Assembly (NCBI GenBank): GCA_035274845.1
Contig: DATENU010000022.1
Coordinates: 62,001-126,000, forward strand
Length of the DNA stretch: 64,000 nucleotides
Reading direction: 5' to 3'
Source of the DNA: Chthoniobacterales bacterium
Lineage (GTDB): Bacteria; Verrucomicrobiota; Verrucomicrobiia; Chthoniobacterales; UBA10450
Shown in pieces: positions 8,645 to 17,025 of the stretch; position 1 is the first letter of the stretch; each line of letters opens with the position of its first letter. Both the position numbers and the translations under genes were made by a program. The notes under the pieces were generated by a model. The model ran no database searches and had not been told where the DNA came from. It saw only the letters and a program-made list of their open reading frames with translations.

Positions 8645-9298
8645 GTGCGGCAGGGCTTCTCCATCCTGATTTTGCTACTCGGCTTCGTTGCTGGACCCGT
8701 TTGTGCCCAAGGCGTTATCGAAGGCACGGTCCAACTGCCAAAGCCCTCGGTCGACCGTGGCCTGAACCAGCGCTACAACGCCGGAACGGACGTGGCTTTG
8801 GCGCCCACAAATCCCCCCGCGGCAGTGGTTTATCTGGAAGGCGATTTCCGCTCGGCAGTGGCCAGCGCGTCGAAGTCACCGGGCCAGGTCGCCCAAAAGA
8901 ACATCGCCTTCGCGCCCGATCTATTGCCGGTCCTGGTCGGCAGCGCGGTCGAGTTTCCGAACATGGACGACATTTACCACAATGTTTTTTCCTACTCGAA
9001 AACCAAGCGGTTCGACCTTGGCCGTTTTCGCAAGGACGAAAAACCAACTTCGGTCGTTTTCGACAAACCGGGAGCGGTCACCATCCACTGCGAAATTCAT
9101 GAGAGAATGCGCGGCACGATCCTCGTCTTGGAAACACCCTATTTTCAGAAAACTGACACCGCCGGTCGCTATCGTCTGGAACACCTCCCCCCCGGCAGTT
9201 ACTTCCTGAAAGCCTGGGTGGCGGGCGACGACGTCCGGCAGCATCCCGTGGAACTGAAAACCGGCGTGACTTTGCATGTCGATTTTCCAGCCAGGTAA
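8645..9298 (+). CDS. secreted cupredoxin-like (plastocyanin-type) protein
   Basis: A protein of 217 residues from GTG 8645, with GAGAAG just upstream as ribosome site. The signal peptide is MRQGFSILILLLGFVAGPV, with likely cleavage after CA. Type-1 copper ligands appear to be present: His in FPNMDDIYHNVFS, then Cys-x2-His in the loop VTIHCEIHERMRG, with Met as axial ligand. The last 60 residues (DTAGRYRLEHLPPGSYFLKAW) look like a carboxypeptidase-regulatory-like beta-sandwich. It probably acts in periplasmic electron transfer. It is followed by the sensor kinase and beta-barrel genes on the same strand. Confidence 0.75.
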   Translation: MRQGFSILILLLGFVAGPVCAQGVIEGTVQLPKPSVDRGLNQRYNAGTDVALAPTNPPAAVVYLEGDFRSAVASASKSPGQVAQKNIAFAPDLLPVLVGSAVEFPNMDDIYHNVFSYSKTKRFDLGRFRKDEKPTSVVFDKPGAVTIHCEIHERMRGTILVLETPYFQKTDTAGRYRLEHLPPGSYFLKAWVAGDDVRQHPVELKTGVTLHVDFPAR

Positions 9299-9364
9299 CC
9301 TCCCATTCCCTTCAAATACAATCTTACGGCAGCTCTGAGTTTCCGCGCCAGGCTCCTCCTCGCG

Positions 9365-11539
9365 ATGATGCTGGTCGTCCTCGCGGTCACGACAGCCACG
9401 GTCTACCTCGCGGAGAAAAATCAGCGGACCAATCAGCAGCAACTGCTCGACGCGCAATTCCAAAACCGCGTCCAATCGTTCTTGAAAATCCAGGCGGCGC
9501 AGTCCGAGGCCATCACGGAAAGGTGCGCGGGGCTTTCCCACTCGGTCCGGCTCCGGGCGGCCTTGGAAGAGCGTGACGTCGACGATCTGTATCAGAACGC
9601 GTTGACCGAACTCGAGGGAATGCTGGACCGCACCGCCAATCCCGCCGACGGGACGCGCGCTTCGTTCTTTCGCTTCTTTGACGCCGACGGCCTGATCTTG
9701 TCTCCGGAGAATCATCCCGCCGGGCTCACGGATCAGCCGGCATTGCAGGACGCGTTGTCGGGCCTGGCTCAGGGCGTCCGGGACGATGACGACCAGGCGG
9801 TCGGCTTTATTCCCCTGGCGCGCGGCAACCGGCCTTCGGCGCTGTGCAAAATTGTCCTGACAAAAATCCGGGCGCCGAGCGGCAAGACGCTCGGTGAATT
9901 GGTCGTCGGCTTTCCTCTCAGCCATTTTCAGGACACGGAGGTCGACCGCGCCGGCGCCATCCAAAGCGGCATCTGGCTAAACCAGCGTCTTTACATTGAA
10001 AGCCTGAGCGCCGCCGATCGCCGGCTTGTCAGCGAGCGAATGCGCGGCGCCTCGAACGAAAAAACGGCGAATCATCTTCCGATCGAGCTCGAGAGCGGTC
10101 CGCACCTCCTCTTTTACAAGGCGCTCGATCCTGAGACCCAGTTTGCACCCGCCTACCAGGTTTGCCTTTACCCGCTGGCCGCCTCCATCCGGGACGAGCA
10201 GGCGTTGCGCTGGAAGATCATAGCGTTCGGACTCGTTGTCCTTTCCTTCGGCTTTGCCGCCAGCCTGTTTGTAGCCAAGGGCCTTTCCAAACCCGTGGAG
10301 AAAATTGTTGCCGGTTCCGTGGAAAACCTGACGCGGCGCAAGGCGGCGGAGGAGAATTTACGCGACACCAACCGCGAGCTTGAGAAAACGCTCGTGGAGT
10401 TGAAGGCCACCCAGCAGCAGGTCATCCAGCAGGAACGGCTCAGCGCGATAGGCCAGATGGCGAGCGGCATCGCCCACGATTTCAACAACACGCTGATGCC
10501 CATTCTGGGATTCTCGGAGCTGCTCCTGGAAAGTCCCGGGTTGCTCGAGAACAAAACCGAGACGCGGCGTTGCCTCCAAATGCTGCGGACCTCCGCGAAA
10601 GACGCGGCCAGCGTGGTCAGCCGGTTGCGTGAGTTTTATCGGCCGATTGAGACCGACGAAGAATTTCCGGTAGTCGATCTCGCTAAGATCATGCAACAGG
10701 CGGTTTCGCTGACAGAACCGAAATGGCGGCGCCAGACGCAAGCCTCGGGCTTGACCGTCGACGTGGTTGCGGAAGCGAAAGCGTCTCCCTTCGTCGCCGG
10801 CCAGGAATCCGCTTTGCGCGAAGTCCTGACCAATCTCATCTTCAACGCCGTCGACGCGATGCCGCAAGGCGGCCGCATTTGCCTTGAAACGACGATCGAA
10901 AACGGCGACGCCGTTCTTCGCGTTCGCGACAACGGGACCGGCATGAGCGAAAGCGTCCGCCAGCGTTGCCTTGAGCCGTTTTTCTCGACCAAAGGCGAGC
11001 GCGGCACCGGCCTCGGATTGTCAATGGTTTACGGAATCATCGACCGTCATCGAGGGAAACTGGAAGTCGAATCGGCGCCAGGCCGTGGAACGACGTTCAT
11101 CATTCGCCTGCCACTGGCGAGTACCGCCGCCCTGGAGGAGGAACAGGAAAGGCCCGGCCGGGCTCGATCGAAATCCGCGCTGAACGTCCTCCTTGTTGAT
11201 GACGAGCCGCGGGTGCTCGAAGTCGTCTCGTCCTATCTGCGTTGCGACGGGCATTCCGTTTCGACCGCGGCCAGCGGGCGCGAGGGCCTGGAAAAATTTC
11301 GACGAAACCAGTTCGATCTTGTGGTCCTGGACCGTGTCATGCCGGAGATGAGCGGCGATCAAACAGCGCGTTTCATTAAACAGGTGAACCAAGACATTCC
11401 GGTCATCATGCTCACCGGGTTCGGCGGCTTGATCGAGACAAAAGGATCGCAACCCGCCGCGATCGACGTCGTTCTCAACAAGCCGGTCACGCTCGATGAG
11501 TTGCGAAAAACCATCGGCAAACTGCTCCATGCGGCCTAA
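9365..11539 (+). CDS. hybrid sensor histidine kinase with receiver domain
   Basis: A protein of 724 residues from the first ATG. An N-terminal helix is followed by a periplasmic Cache-like region (about 25-280), TM2 at 284-304, a coiled segment, HisKA with H371 in SGIAHDFNNTLMPILGF, HATPase_c with N, G1 and G2 boxes (NLIFNAVDAM, VRDNGTGMS, GTGLGLSMV), and a C-terminal receiver with D656 and K706. The frame is open upstream of the ATG to 9299, with sequence that fits an inner-membrane start (LSFRARLLLAMM), so initiation may be at CTG 9335 or ATT 9305. It is coupled to the beta-barrel gene by an 11-base overlap. The ligand is unknown. Confidence 0.88.
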   Translation: MMLVVLAVTTATVYLAEKNQRTNQQQLLDAQFQNRVQSFLKIQAAQSEAITERCAGLSHSVRLRAALEERDVDDLYQNALTELEGMLDRTANPADGTRASFFRFFDADGLILSPENHPAGLTDQPALQDALSGLAQGVRDDDDQAVGFIPLARGNRPSALCKIVLTKIRAPSGKTLGELVVGFPLSHFQDTEVDRAGAIQSGIWLNQRLYIESLSAADRRLVSERMRGASNEKTANHLPIELESGPHLLFYKALDPETQFAPAYQVCLYPLAASIRDEQALRWKIIAFGLVVLSFGFAASLFVAKGLSKPVEKIVAGSVENLTRRKAAEENLRDTNRELEKTLVELKATQQQVIQQERLSAIGQMASGIAHDFNNTLMPILGFSELLLESPGLLENKTETRRCLQMLRTSAKDAASVVSRLREFYRPIETDEEFPVVDLAKIMQQAVSLTEPKWRRQTQASGLTVDVVAEAKASPFVAGQESALREVLTNLIFNAVDAMPQGGRICLETTIENGDAVLRVRDNGTGMSESVRQRCLEPFFSTKGERGTGLGLSMVYGIIDRHRGKLEVESAPGRGTTFIIRLPLASTAALEEEQERPGRARSKSALNVLLVDDEPRVLEVVSSYLRCDGHSVSTAASGREGLEKFRRNQFDLVVLDRVMPEMSGDQTARFIKQVNQDIPVIMLTGFGGLIETKGSQPAAIDVVLNKPVTLDELRKTIGKLLHAA

Positions 11540-12761
11540 AGCTTTTCTCGCGATCCTGGCAGCTGGCGTGGCGTTCCTGCCCCCGGCGCGGGCCGATTTT
11601 TTCGAGAAAGTCCATGACGCGTTCTCGCTGAACGATCCGCAAAACCGCTTTCATCTTCAGCTGAGCGGACTCGCCGACCTCGAAGCGTATTCAATCGATC
11701 AACCGGCGTCCGGTCTCATTTTCTCCGAGCACGACTTTCTGTTTAATCCGCGGCTGACCCTTTACCTCGACCTTGAGATTGGCTCTCAGCTTTACGTTTT
11801 CGCGCAAACCCGAGTAGATCGCGGTTTCGATCCAAGCGATGACGGCGCCCAGATCAGATTGGACGAATACTTTGTCCGCTACAGTCCGGCCAGGAATGTT
11901 CACTTCCAGATCGGACAGTTCGCGACCGTCATCGGCAATTGGGTCGCACGACACGACACCTGGCAAAACCCGTTCATCAACGCGCCGTTGCCTTACGAGA
12001 ATCTGACCGGGATCTGGGACACCTCGGCGCCGGAAGATACCGACGAGCTCTTGGAATGGGGACACGTCGGCGAATACAACAACGGAGATTTTTCGGACAA
12101 AACCTGGCGCTCACCCATCGTGTGGGGTCCGAGTTACGCGAGCGGCTTCGCGGTCTCCGGTTCCTGCGGCCGGTTCGATTATGCGGCGGAGATGAAGAAC
12201 AGCGCGCTCGCTTCGAGGCCGGAATCCTGGCGGATTACCCAGACCGGTTTCGAACATCCAACCTTTAGCGGTCGCGCTGGGTTTCGCCCGAATGAAATGT
12301 GGACGTTCGGCGTGTCCGGCAGCGGCGGTACTTATTTTACCTCCGACGCCGCGGACAGCCTGCCGCCCGGTCGCAGCCTCGGCGATTATCGGGAGCTGGT
12401 CCTGGCGCAGGACGTTTCGTTCGCCTGGCATCATCTCCAGTTGTGGGCCGAGTTTTACGAAGCGCGCTTCGAGGTCCCGCGGATCGGGAATGCCGATACC
12501 TTCTCCTATTATTTAGAGGCGAAATACAAAATCACGCCGCAGTTATTCGGTGCGTTGCGCTGGAACCAGCAGCTCTACGGGACTGTCCGCGATGAAGATC
12601 GGTGGACGAGATGGGGCAACGACATCTGGCGGATCGACGCCGCCCTCGGGCACCGATTCACCGATCATCTCCAGTTGAAAATCCAGTACAGCTTCAGCCG
12701 GCAGGATTCGATCCGGGAAGGCGAACACCTTTTCGCCGGACAACTGACCGCGAGGTTCTGA
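11529..12761 (+). CDS. outer-membrane beta-barrel protein (porin-like)
   Basis: A protein of 410 residues from ATG 11529, overlapping the kinase stop. The signal peptide MRPKAFLAILAAGVAFLPP ends with an ARA cleavage site. The mature protein alternates hydrophobic and polar residues with many Tyr/Trp/Phe, and carries segments such as VHFQIGQFATVIGNW typical of phosphate-porin-like (OprP/O-like) or DUF1302-like barrels. The last residues AGQLTARF end in the C-terminal Phe used for BAM-dependent insertion. The overlap with the sensor kinase suggests co-expression and perhaps sensing of a solute that the porin admits; this is inference. Confidence 0.72.
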   Translation: MRPKAFLAILAAGVAFLPPARADFFEKVHDAFSLNDPQNRFHLQLSGLADLEAYSIDQPASGLIFSEHDFLFNPRLTLYLDLEIGSQLYVFAQTRVDRGFDPSDDGAQIRLDEYFVRYSPARNVHFQIGQFATVIGNWVARHDTWQNPFINAPLPYENLTGIWDTSAPEDTDELLEWGHVGEYNNGDFSDKTWRSPIVWGPSYASGFAVSGSCGRFDYAAEMKNSALASRPESWRITQTGFEHPTFSGRAGFRPNEMWTFGVSGSGGTYFTSDAADSLPPGRSLGDYRELVLAQDVSFAWHHLQLWAEFYEARFEVPRIGNADTFSYYLEAKYKITPQLFGALRWNQQLYGTVRDEDRWTRWGNDIWRIDAALGHRFTDHLQLKIQYSFSRQDSIREGEHLFAGQLTARF

Positions 12762-12818
12762 AATAGCGCCAGGTTTTCGGGCAAAACGCGCCTTAACAGC
12801 CCGGGAAATCCGACGCCG

Positions 12819-12851
12819 GCTAGCCCAATGGCGGCGCTGCGGACGGAATAG
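12819..12851 (+). pseudogene. 3'-terminal relic of an ADOP-type permease
   Basis: The plus strand encodes ASPMAALRTE followed by TAG, matching the C-terminal SPMAALRTE of the permease ending at 8070, with synonymous differences in several codons. Nothing upstream is recognisable as permease. It lies at the very end of the opposite-strand glycosyltransferase gene, whose stop codon falls inside it. It is best read as the remnant of a second permease copy. Confidence 0.5.
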
Positions 12852-14265
12852 GTTTTCGCGCCAGAGACGAACTATCCTGAGGTCCAGCCGCGATAGCTGC
12901 CTTCGCTGGGCCCGGCGGGGTCCGGTGTAATTCGCGAAAAACCTGGAGATCAATCGCGCCGTAGCGCGCGAGATCGATGCCGTGCACGTCGTATTCGAAT
13001 TGGCGCATCGCGGGCAGATAGTAAATCGTGTAGCCAGTCTTGAGGAATTCCGTCAGCTCGTTAGGCGGGAGCAGATAGACAAAGTGACCGCTCTTTGATT
13101 CGGGCGCGATCAACCCAAGGGCGTGGAAAAACCCGCCGATCACAAAGACGTTCTTTCCTTCAATGGTGCGCGCGTAGTCGTAGAAATTGCGGATGTTCGC
13201 CATGGTCCGCAGCCGCTGGGCGCGATCCTGAAAAACAGGCCCGACGGCAGGCGCGCCGTTCTCCCACCCGACGAATGCACCGGCGATCGTCGCCATGCAG
13301 AAGGTGTGGAACAACCGCCGGGGACTGAAACGGGCCAGGAGGAGAATGGCAAATGGAACCGCGGGCAAGAAATAGGCGGCCTGATCTGGGAAGGCAACAT
13401 AGAGAGCGGCATAGATCAGAACCACCGCTCCCCAGGCTAGGGCAGGATACGCCGCCGGGCCCCCGATTGATGATGGCGACCGTCGAAACCAGAACGCGCC
13501 CGCGACGGCGGCGGCCAGTCCGACACAGCCAAGAGCGCCCCAGACGTCCACCGAGCCGCGGGACGCGACGGTAAGCCACGACGGATAATAGACGGGCTCA
13601 AAATAAGTCAGGAATGAAACGCCATAGCGAGCGAAGGCCGGAAGGAATGCGAGAACGGCGACGACCGCTGTCGCCGTGGCGAATTGCATGAGTTGCCGGA
13701 ACCGGCTCTCGCGCGATTGAAGATTGAAAAGCATCAAGGCAAGGGGAAGCAGCATCGCGCCTGAGGTCAGGCGGCAACCCATCGCCAACCCGAGCGCGAT
13801 CCCGGCCCGGAACGGCCAACCCTTCGCAATGAAAAGCGCACTAAGCAACACGAACGCGCAGGCGACGGTGAAATCCTTGGAGGTGACGCTGCTGATGTAA
13901 AAGACCGAACAAAAGCCCAGGGTGGCAGCGGCCAATAACCAATCGCGGCAGCCGAATCTACGGGCGAGCAGGGCGAAGATCGCCACGCACGCCGCCCCGG
14001 CGACGGCCGACAAACCATTGAGCGCCCAAGGACCACCCCAGGAAAGAAGCGCCGTGGTTAATTCGTAAACCGGCGCCCCTGGCACTCGCGCCATGGTGTA
14101 GCGACCGGTTGTCGCGATCTCTTGCGCGATCCTGGCGTTTCCCCAGGCATCCCAGTGCAAGCCGTAGCCGGCGTCGAGAAACGGGATGCGCGAGAGTAGC
14201 ACAACGCTGACCAGCAGAAGCAGCGGCGCCCATTCACGCGCCCAGGACCAGAGACGACTTAACAC
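12820..14265 (-). CDS. GT-C-like membrane glycosyltransferase (PMT/ArnT-type)
   Basis: A protein of 481 residues with roughly nine to eleven transmembrane helices. The first loop after helix 1 carries GYGLHWDAWGNARIAQEI, where the Asp sits in the position of the catalytic acidic residue of GT-C enzymes that use lipid-linked sugars. The C-terminal 120 residues (AQRLRTMANIRNFYDYAR onward) form a soluble domain. The acceptor is unknown. The last few residues (IPSAAPPLG) are encoded by the permease relic on the other strand, so the original C-terminus may have been altered. It seems monocistronic. Confidence 0.68.
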   Translation of the reverse strand: MLSRLWSWAREWAPLLLLVSVVLLSRIPFLDAGYGLHWDAWGNARIAQEIATTGRYTMARVPGAPVYELTTALLSWGGPWALNGLSAVAGAACVAIFALLARRFGCRDWLLAAATLGFCSVFYISSVTSKDFTVACAFVLLSALFIAKGWPFRAGIALGLAMGCRLTSGAMLLPLALMLFNLQSRESRFRQLMQFATATAVVAVLAFLPAFARYGVSFLTYFEPVYYPSWLTVASRGSVDVWGALGCVGLAAAVAGAFWFRRSPSSIGGPAAYPALAWGAVVLIYAALYVAFPDQAAYFLPAVPFAILLLARFSPRRLFHTFCMATIAGAFVGWENGAPAVGPVFQDRAQRLRTMANIRNFYDYARTIEGKNVFVIGGFFHALGLIAPESKSGHFVYLLPPNELTEFLKTGYTIYYLPAMRQFEYDVHGIDLARYGAIDLQVFRELHRTPPGPAKAAIAAGPQDSSSLARKPIPSAAPPLG

Positions 14266-14346
14266 GGCAGACTGGTCAGCACGAAGGACGCCACCTCGAG
14301 GCGATCCTCTCGCGCTTCTCGGAAGATTATGGGACAGCTTTCTGCC

Positions 14347-15648
14347 TCACTTCGCCAGGTTTTCTTTTCCCGTTACTTCCTGACCCACCAGCGTCCAGAC
14401 GCCTTTGGCGCGGTTCCCCTCAAAGATATACGCCACAACTCCCAGAGGAGTTTTGTCCCCCGACGCGACGAAGAGGTTGTCCCCTACCCTGAGCCCCACA
14501 CCCTTGATTGTCGTCCCCAACACCTGCCATTCGAGCTGGAAGGTCTGGCTAGTCTTTACGATCTTCAGTTTGCCCTGATAGTTGGTGCCGTCCGAATTTA
14601 GCCCCTTCACGGTGTAGTTCCCCTCGATCTTCCCGGCAGAACGCCCGGTCGCGTTTTCAAAGGCATCAGGATCACCTTCCGAAAAGGCAGAGCTGGCCCA
14701 TCGGCCTTTCAAGGTTCCATCCGGTTGAATCTGATAAAAAATAACGCTGAAAGTGTCTGAGCCGAACGCGACGCATAATTTGTTGCCGTCGGCCAGGGCA
14801 ATGCCGCTGTAGTCGGCTCCGGCGGCGCGCCACTGAAGGCGGTAGCGCGTGCCGGATGGCGTTATCGACAAGGTGCCGGAATACGACTCGCCCGGCAGCG
14901 TCATTGCTTCGGTAATTCGCCAATCGCCGGCAAACGGATCTTCCTCCGGCTCGCGGGTGGAAGCGGAATCGTCTACAGCCTGCCATTCACGCTGGACCGC
15001 GGGCGATGGCGTACTCGCTGGAGCAGAGAGATTTTGGGCGGGAGTACTTTTCGGCGGGGCGGTCGCAACCACAGGAGGTGCGGGCTTTCTCTGATTCAGG
15101 AAAAGAAAAACCAGCCCGCCGAGAGCGAGAATGGCGAAAAAAACAAACGCAAGGCCTGCGATGATCCAGGGCGCTTTGGATGACGCGGGAGCAGGCGCGA
15201 CCGGCGATGCTGGTGGCGGTGGAATTTGCGAACCCGGACCTGACTCCACGCCGGCTACTTGCCGAATCGTTCCGGCGAGCCGGTCGATGTGTTGCTCGAG
15301 TGGCCTGGTCACGGCGTCGAGCCAGTGGGTCTTGGCGAGGTAGTAGGCGAGACCCTTGTCGATCTCCACGTTTTCCACCCGAAAAGGGATGATCACTTTG
15401 CCCAGGCTGAAGGCGCGATCGATCTCGCTCTTCACGTGCCGCGAGCTGTTGGAGCCGCTCGAAAATACCATCACCATAATGGTCGACCGCTCCAGGGCGT
15501 CGGCGATCTGGTTGCTGTAATCCGCGCCCGGATTCACATCGCGCGGCGCAATCCAGCACCGGATATTCTGGTTCTCGAGACGCGAGCAGATCGCGTCGGC
15601 AATCAGCTTATCCTGCGAGGAATAAGAAAGAAAAATCAGCGGATTCAA
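14347..15648 (-). CDS. membrane-anchored TIR-domain protein with duplicated C-terminal module
   Basis: A TIR_2-type domain begins NPLIFLSYSSQDKLIADAIC, has the CWIAPRDVNPG loop, and keeps the Glu of VKSEIDRAF in the position of the NAD-cleaving Glu. A Pro-rich linker and one helix (PWIIAGLAFVFFAILAL) follow, then a second Pro/Ala-rich linker and two similar beta-rich repeats of about 95 residues (GTLSITPSGTRYRLQWRA and GKLKIVKTSQTFQLEWQV). I place the start at TTG 15648. The frame extends to GTG 15726, but that part is translated from the tRNA-like repeat. A role in NAD depletion defence or signalling is possible but unproven. Confidence 0.72.
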   Translation of the reverse strand: MNPLIFLSYSSQDKLIADAICSRLENQNIRCWIAPRDVNPGADYSNQIADALERSTIMVMVFSSGSNSSRHVKSEIDRAFSLGKVIIPFRVENVEIDKGLAYYLAKTHWLDAVTRPLEQHIDRLAGTIRQVAGVESGPGSQIPPPPASPVAPAPASSKAPWIIAGLAFVFFAILALGGLVFLFLNQRKPAPPVVATAPPKSTPAQNLSAPASTPSPAVQREWQAVDDSASTREPEEDPFAGDWRITEAMTLPGESYSGTLSITPSGTRYRLQWRAAGADYSGIALADGNKLCVAFGSDTFSVIFYQIQPDGTLKGRWASSAFSEGDPDAFENATGRSAGKIEGNYTVKGLNSDGTNYQGKLKIVKTSQTFQLEWQVLGTTIKGVGLRVGDNLFVASGDKTPLGVVAYIFEGNRAKGVWTLVGQEVTGKENLAK

Positions 15649-15695
15649 TTCGCCAAAGGTGAAACCAGGAAGCCGCGTCTGACAATCCCAAAGAG

Positions 15696-15728
15696 GTGGC
15701 TGGGGAAGGAATTGAACCCCCGACACGA
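15696..15728. repeat. truncated tRNA-Phe 3' end, candidate attachment site
   Basis: These 33 bases repeat 19261-19293 with a single mismatch (AAGG here, AGGG there). They correspond to the discriminator base, 3' acceptor strand, whole T-arm and variable loop of the tRNA-Phe gene on the minus strand. The sequence beyond 15728 does not continue as a tRNA and no matching 5' acceptor strand is present, so it is a fragment. Paired with the intact gene, it is the expected footprint of integration at a tRNA 3' end. Confidence 0.75.
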
Positions 15729-15815
15729 TTCAGCCTGTAAATCGTTGGTCCTTACCGGTCATCCTCCTAGTGAAATGGTCATTGACCGCCTAATTTTTTT
15801 TGGAAACCCGCACGA

Positions 15816-15842
15816 ACACCTTTGGCAGTTGCCCAAAGGTGT
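15816..15842 (-). terminator. hairpin copy 1, downstream of the 15868-16761 gene
   Basis: A perfect 10-bp stem ACACCTTTGG/CCAAAGGTGT encloses a 7-base loop. It lies 25 bases past the stop of the minus-strand gene at 15868, as expected for a terminator or 3' stabilising structure, but no T-run follows. The flank AAAAGTCTAGGGG is shared with the second copy at 16952, so the element is larger than the stem. Confidence 0.5.
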
Positions 15843-15867
15843 AGTCAAAAGTCTAGGGGAACTGTGT

Positions 15868-16761
15868 CTAGTGAGCCCCCTTCGCGCGTTTTGGCAATCC
15901 CTTCATCTGATATCCGGCGCCCTCGGTCACTGCCTGCACGGAATCAATCTCCAGCTTTTGAATGGTGGACAGGTTAATAGCCCACTCACCATCTCCCACC
16001 TTGGACGCGCGAACGCCAACCACCGGAAATAGCTTTCTGATGTACAAGTCGGAAAGACTTGCGAGAGTTGCCTCATGGGCGTCAGTAATCACAAAATTAT
16101 AATCAGTTCGATTGAAAGAATCGTCTGCAGGTCCCTTTGTCTCTAGAGGACCGGCAGCTAAACGCGTAGACATCTGACTCACGAGCCGCTGAAGACCGTC
16201 CAACCGATCTAAAACATACTTCTGTGGTTCGCCGGCGACAGCCTCCCTCATCACGCGATCTTTCGTGACTCGAAATACCGGATTGTCAGGCTCCGACTCT
16301 CCCAGAGCGGCTTCGATGGACAACTTTAGTTTTGGCTTCAGTTCTTCCGCCCCCGCCATATCATCAGCATAGAAAATCGTGCGTTCATCCGCGACGTCGA
16401 ATGGCAGCCGCGTGCCTAATTTCGCAATGACCACAACGGGCATTCCTTTGCAGTGTCGAACCGCGAGTTCGTACATCACGTTCGGGTTTAATTCGGTCAG
16501 ATTGGCAATCACCAGATCATCGTTTAGCAAGTGTTCGATAACCTGCCTTGTGATCGATCCTGGCGCGGCAATCTCGTGAGCCACGTGCAGATCGATTTTC
16601 AAGTCATCACATACCGGTCGCAGCGCCGCAGACAACAACCCTGACGTGGCCCGCCGTGTTTCCGAGTTATCATCCCCCACCGGCGTCACGCAAAAGGCGA
16701 TCTTTCGCGGCTGGTCTGCGCCATTAGATTTCGGTTTATGATGCTTTGTTGGCTCGGCCAT
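15868..16761 (-). CDS. protein with nucleoside-deoxyribosyltransferase/TIR-like Rossmann domain
   Basis: A protein of 297 residues. Residues 20-150 form a Rossmann-like domain: IAFCVTPVGDDNSETRRA, an HEIAAPGSITRQVIEHL helix, then DDLVIANLTELNPNVMYELA, where E98 falls in the helix that carries the catalytic Glu in deoxyribosyltransferase and TIR-like enzymes. Such domains are often effectors that split nucleotides or NAD in phage defence. The remaining half is unrecognised. The gene ends 26 bases before the hairpin at 15842 and lies inside the tRNA-flanked block. The enzymatic activity is inferred from fold resemblance only. Confidence 0.6.
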   Translation of the reverse strand: MAEPTKHHKPKSNGADQPRKIAFCVTPVGDDNSETRRATSGLLSAALRPVCDDLKIDLHVAHEIAAPGSITRQVIEHLLNDDLVIANLTELNPNVMYELAVRHCKGMPVVVIAKLGTRLPFDVADERTIFYADDMAGAEELKPKLKLSIEAALGESEPDNPVFRVTKDRVMREAVAGEPQKYVLDRLDGLQRLVSQMSTRLAAGPLETKGPADDSFNRTDYNFVITDAHEATLASLSDLYIRKLFPVVGVRASKVGDGEWAINLSTIQKLEIDSVQAVTEGAGYQMKGLPKRAKGAH

Positions 16762-16951
16762 GCTTTGACAATTAAGTTTGCGTTACGAATCGCAGATTGT
16801 CCATCAAGTCGGCCAGTTCAGTCAGCAACAACCGAACTCGACGGAAACTTCGCGAGTCGGGGAGGCGTGATAATAGGGAATTCACCAAAAGCAGATTCTA
16901 ATCACGAGCGACCATCAATTGCAATTTGGGTGTCGGGGGAGTCCGTTCAAT

Positions 16952-16979
16952 ACACCTTTGGCATTCGCCCCAAAGGTGT
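16952..16979 (-). terminator. hairpin copy 2, downstream of the 17026-18189 gene
   Basis: The same 10-bp stem as at 15816 with an 8-base loop of different sequence, followed by the same CAAAAGTCTAGGGGGA flank. It lies 46 bases beyond the stop of the minus-strand gene at 17026. Conservation of stem and flank with a variable loop suggests either a shared transcript end or a repeated cassette boundary. Confidence 0.5.
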
Positions 16980-17025
16980 AACCAAAAGTCTAGGGGGAAG
17001 AGTTCACCAAGGGCTCGCCTATGAG

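Noticed and set aside
15649-15726. N-terminal extension of the TIR protein (MSGVQFLPQPPLW...)
   Set aside because: This part is a translation of the tRNA 3'-end repeat, a common false start; the TIR domain begins at NPLIFLSYSSQ.
15697-15790. A possible complete second tRNA gene on the minus strand
   Set aside because: The T-arm and 3' acceptor strand are present but no matching 5' acceptor strand or proper anticodon arm can be formed.
15816-16979. Integron attC sites
   Set aside because: The two hairpins repeat after genes as attC sites would, but the GTTRRRY/RYYYAAC core sites are absent and no integron-type integrase is seen.
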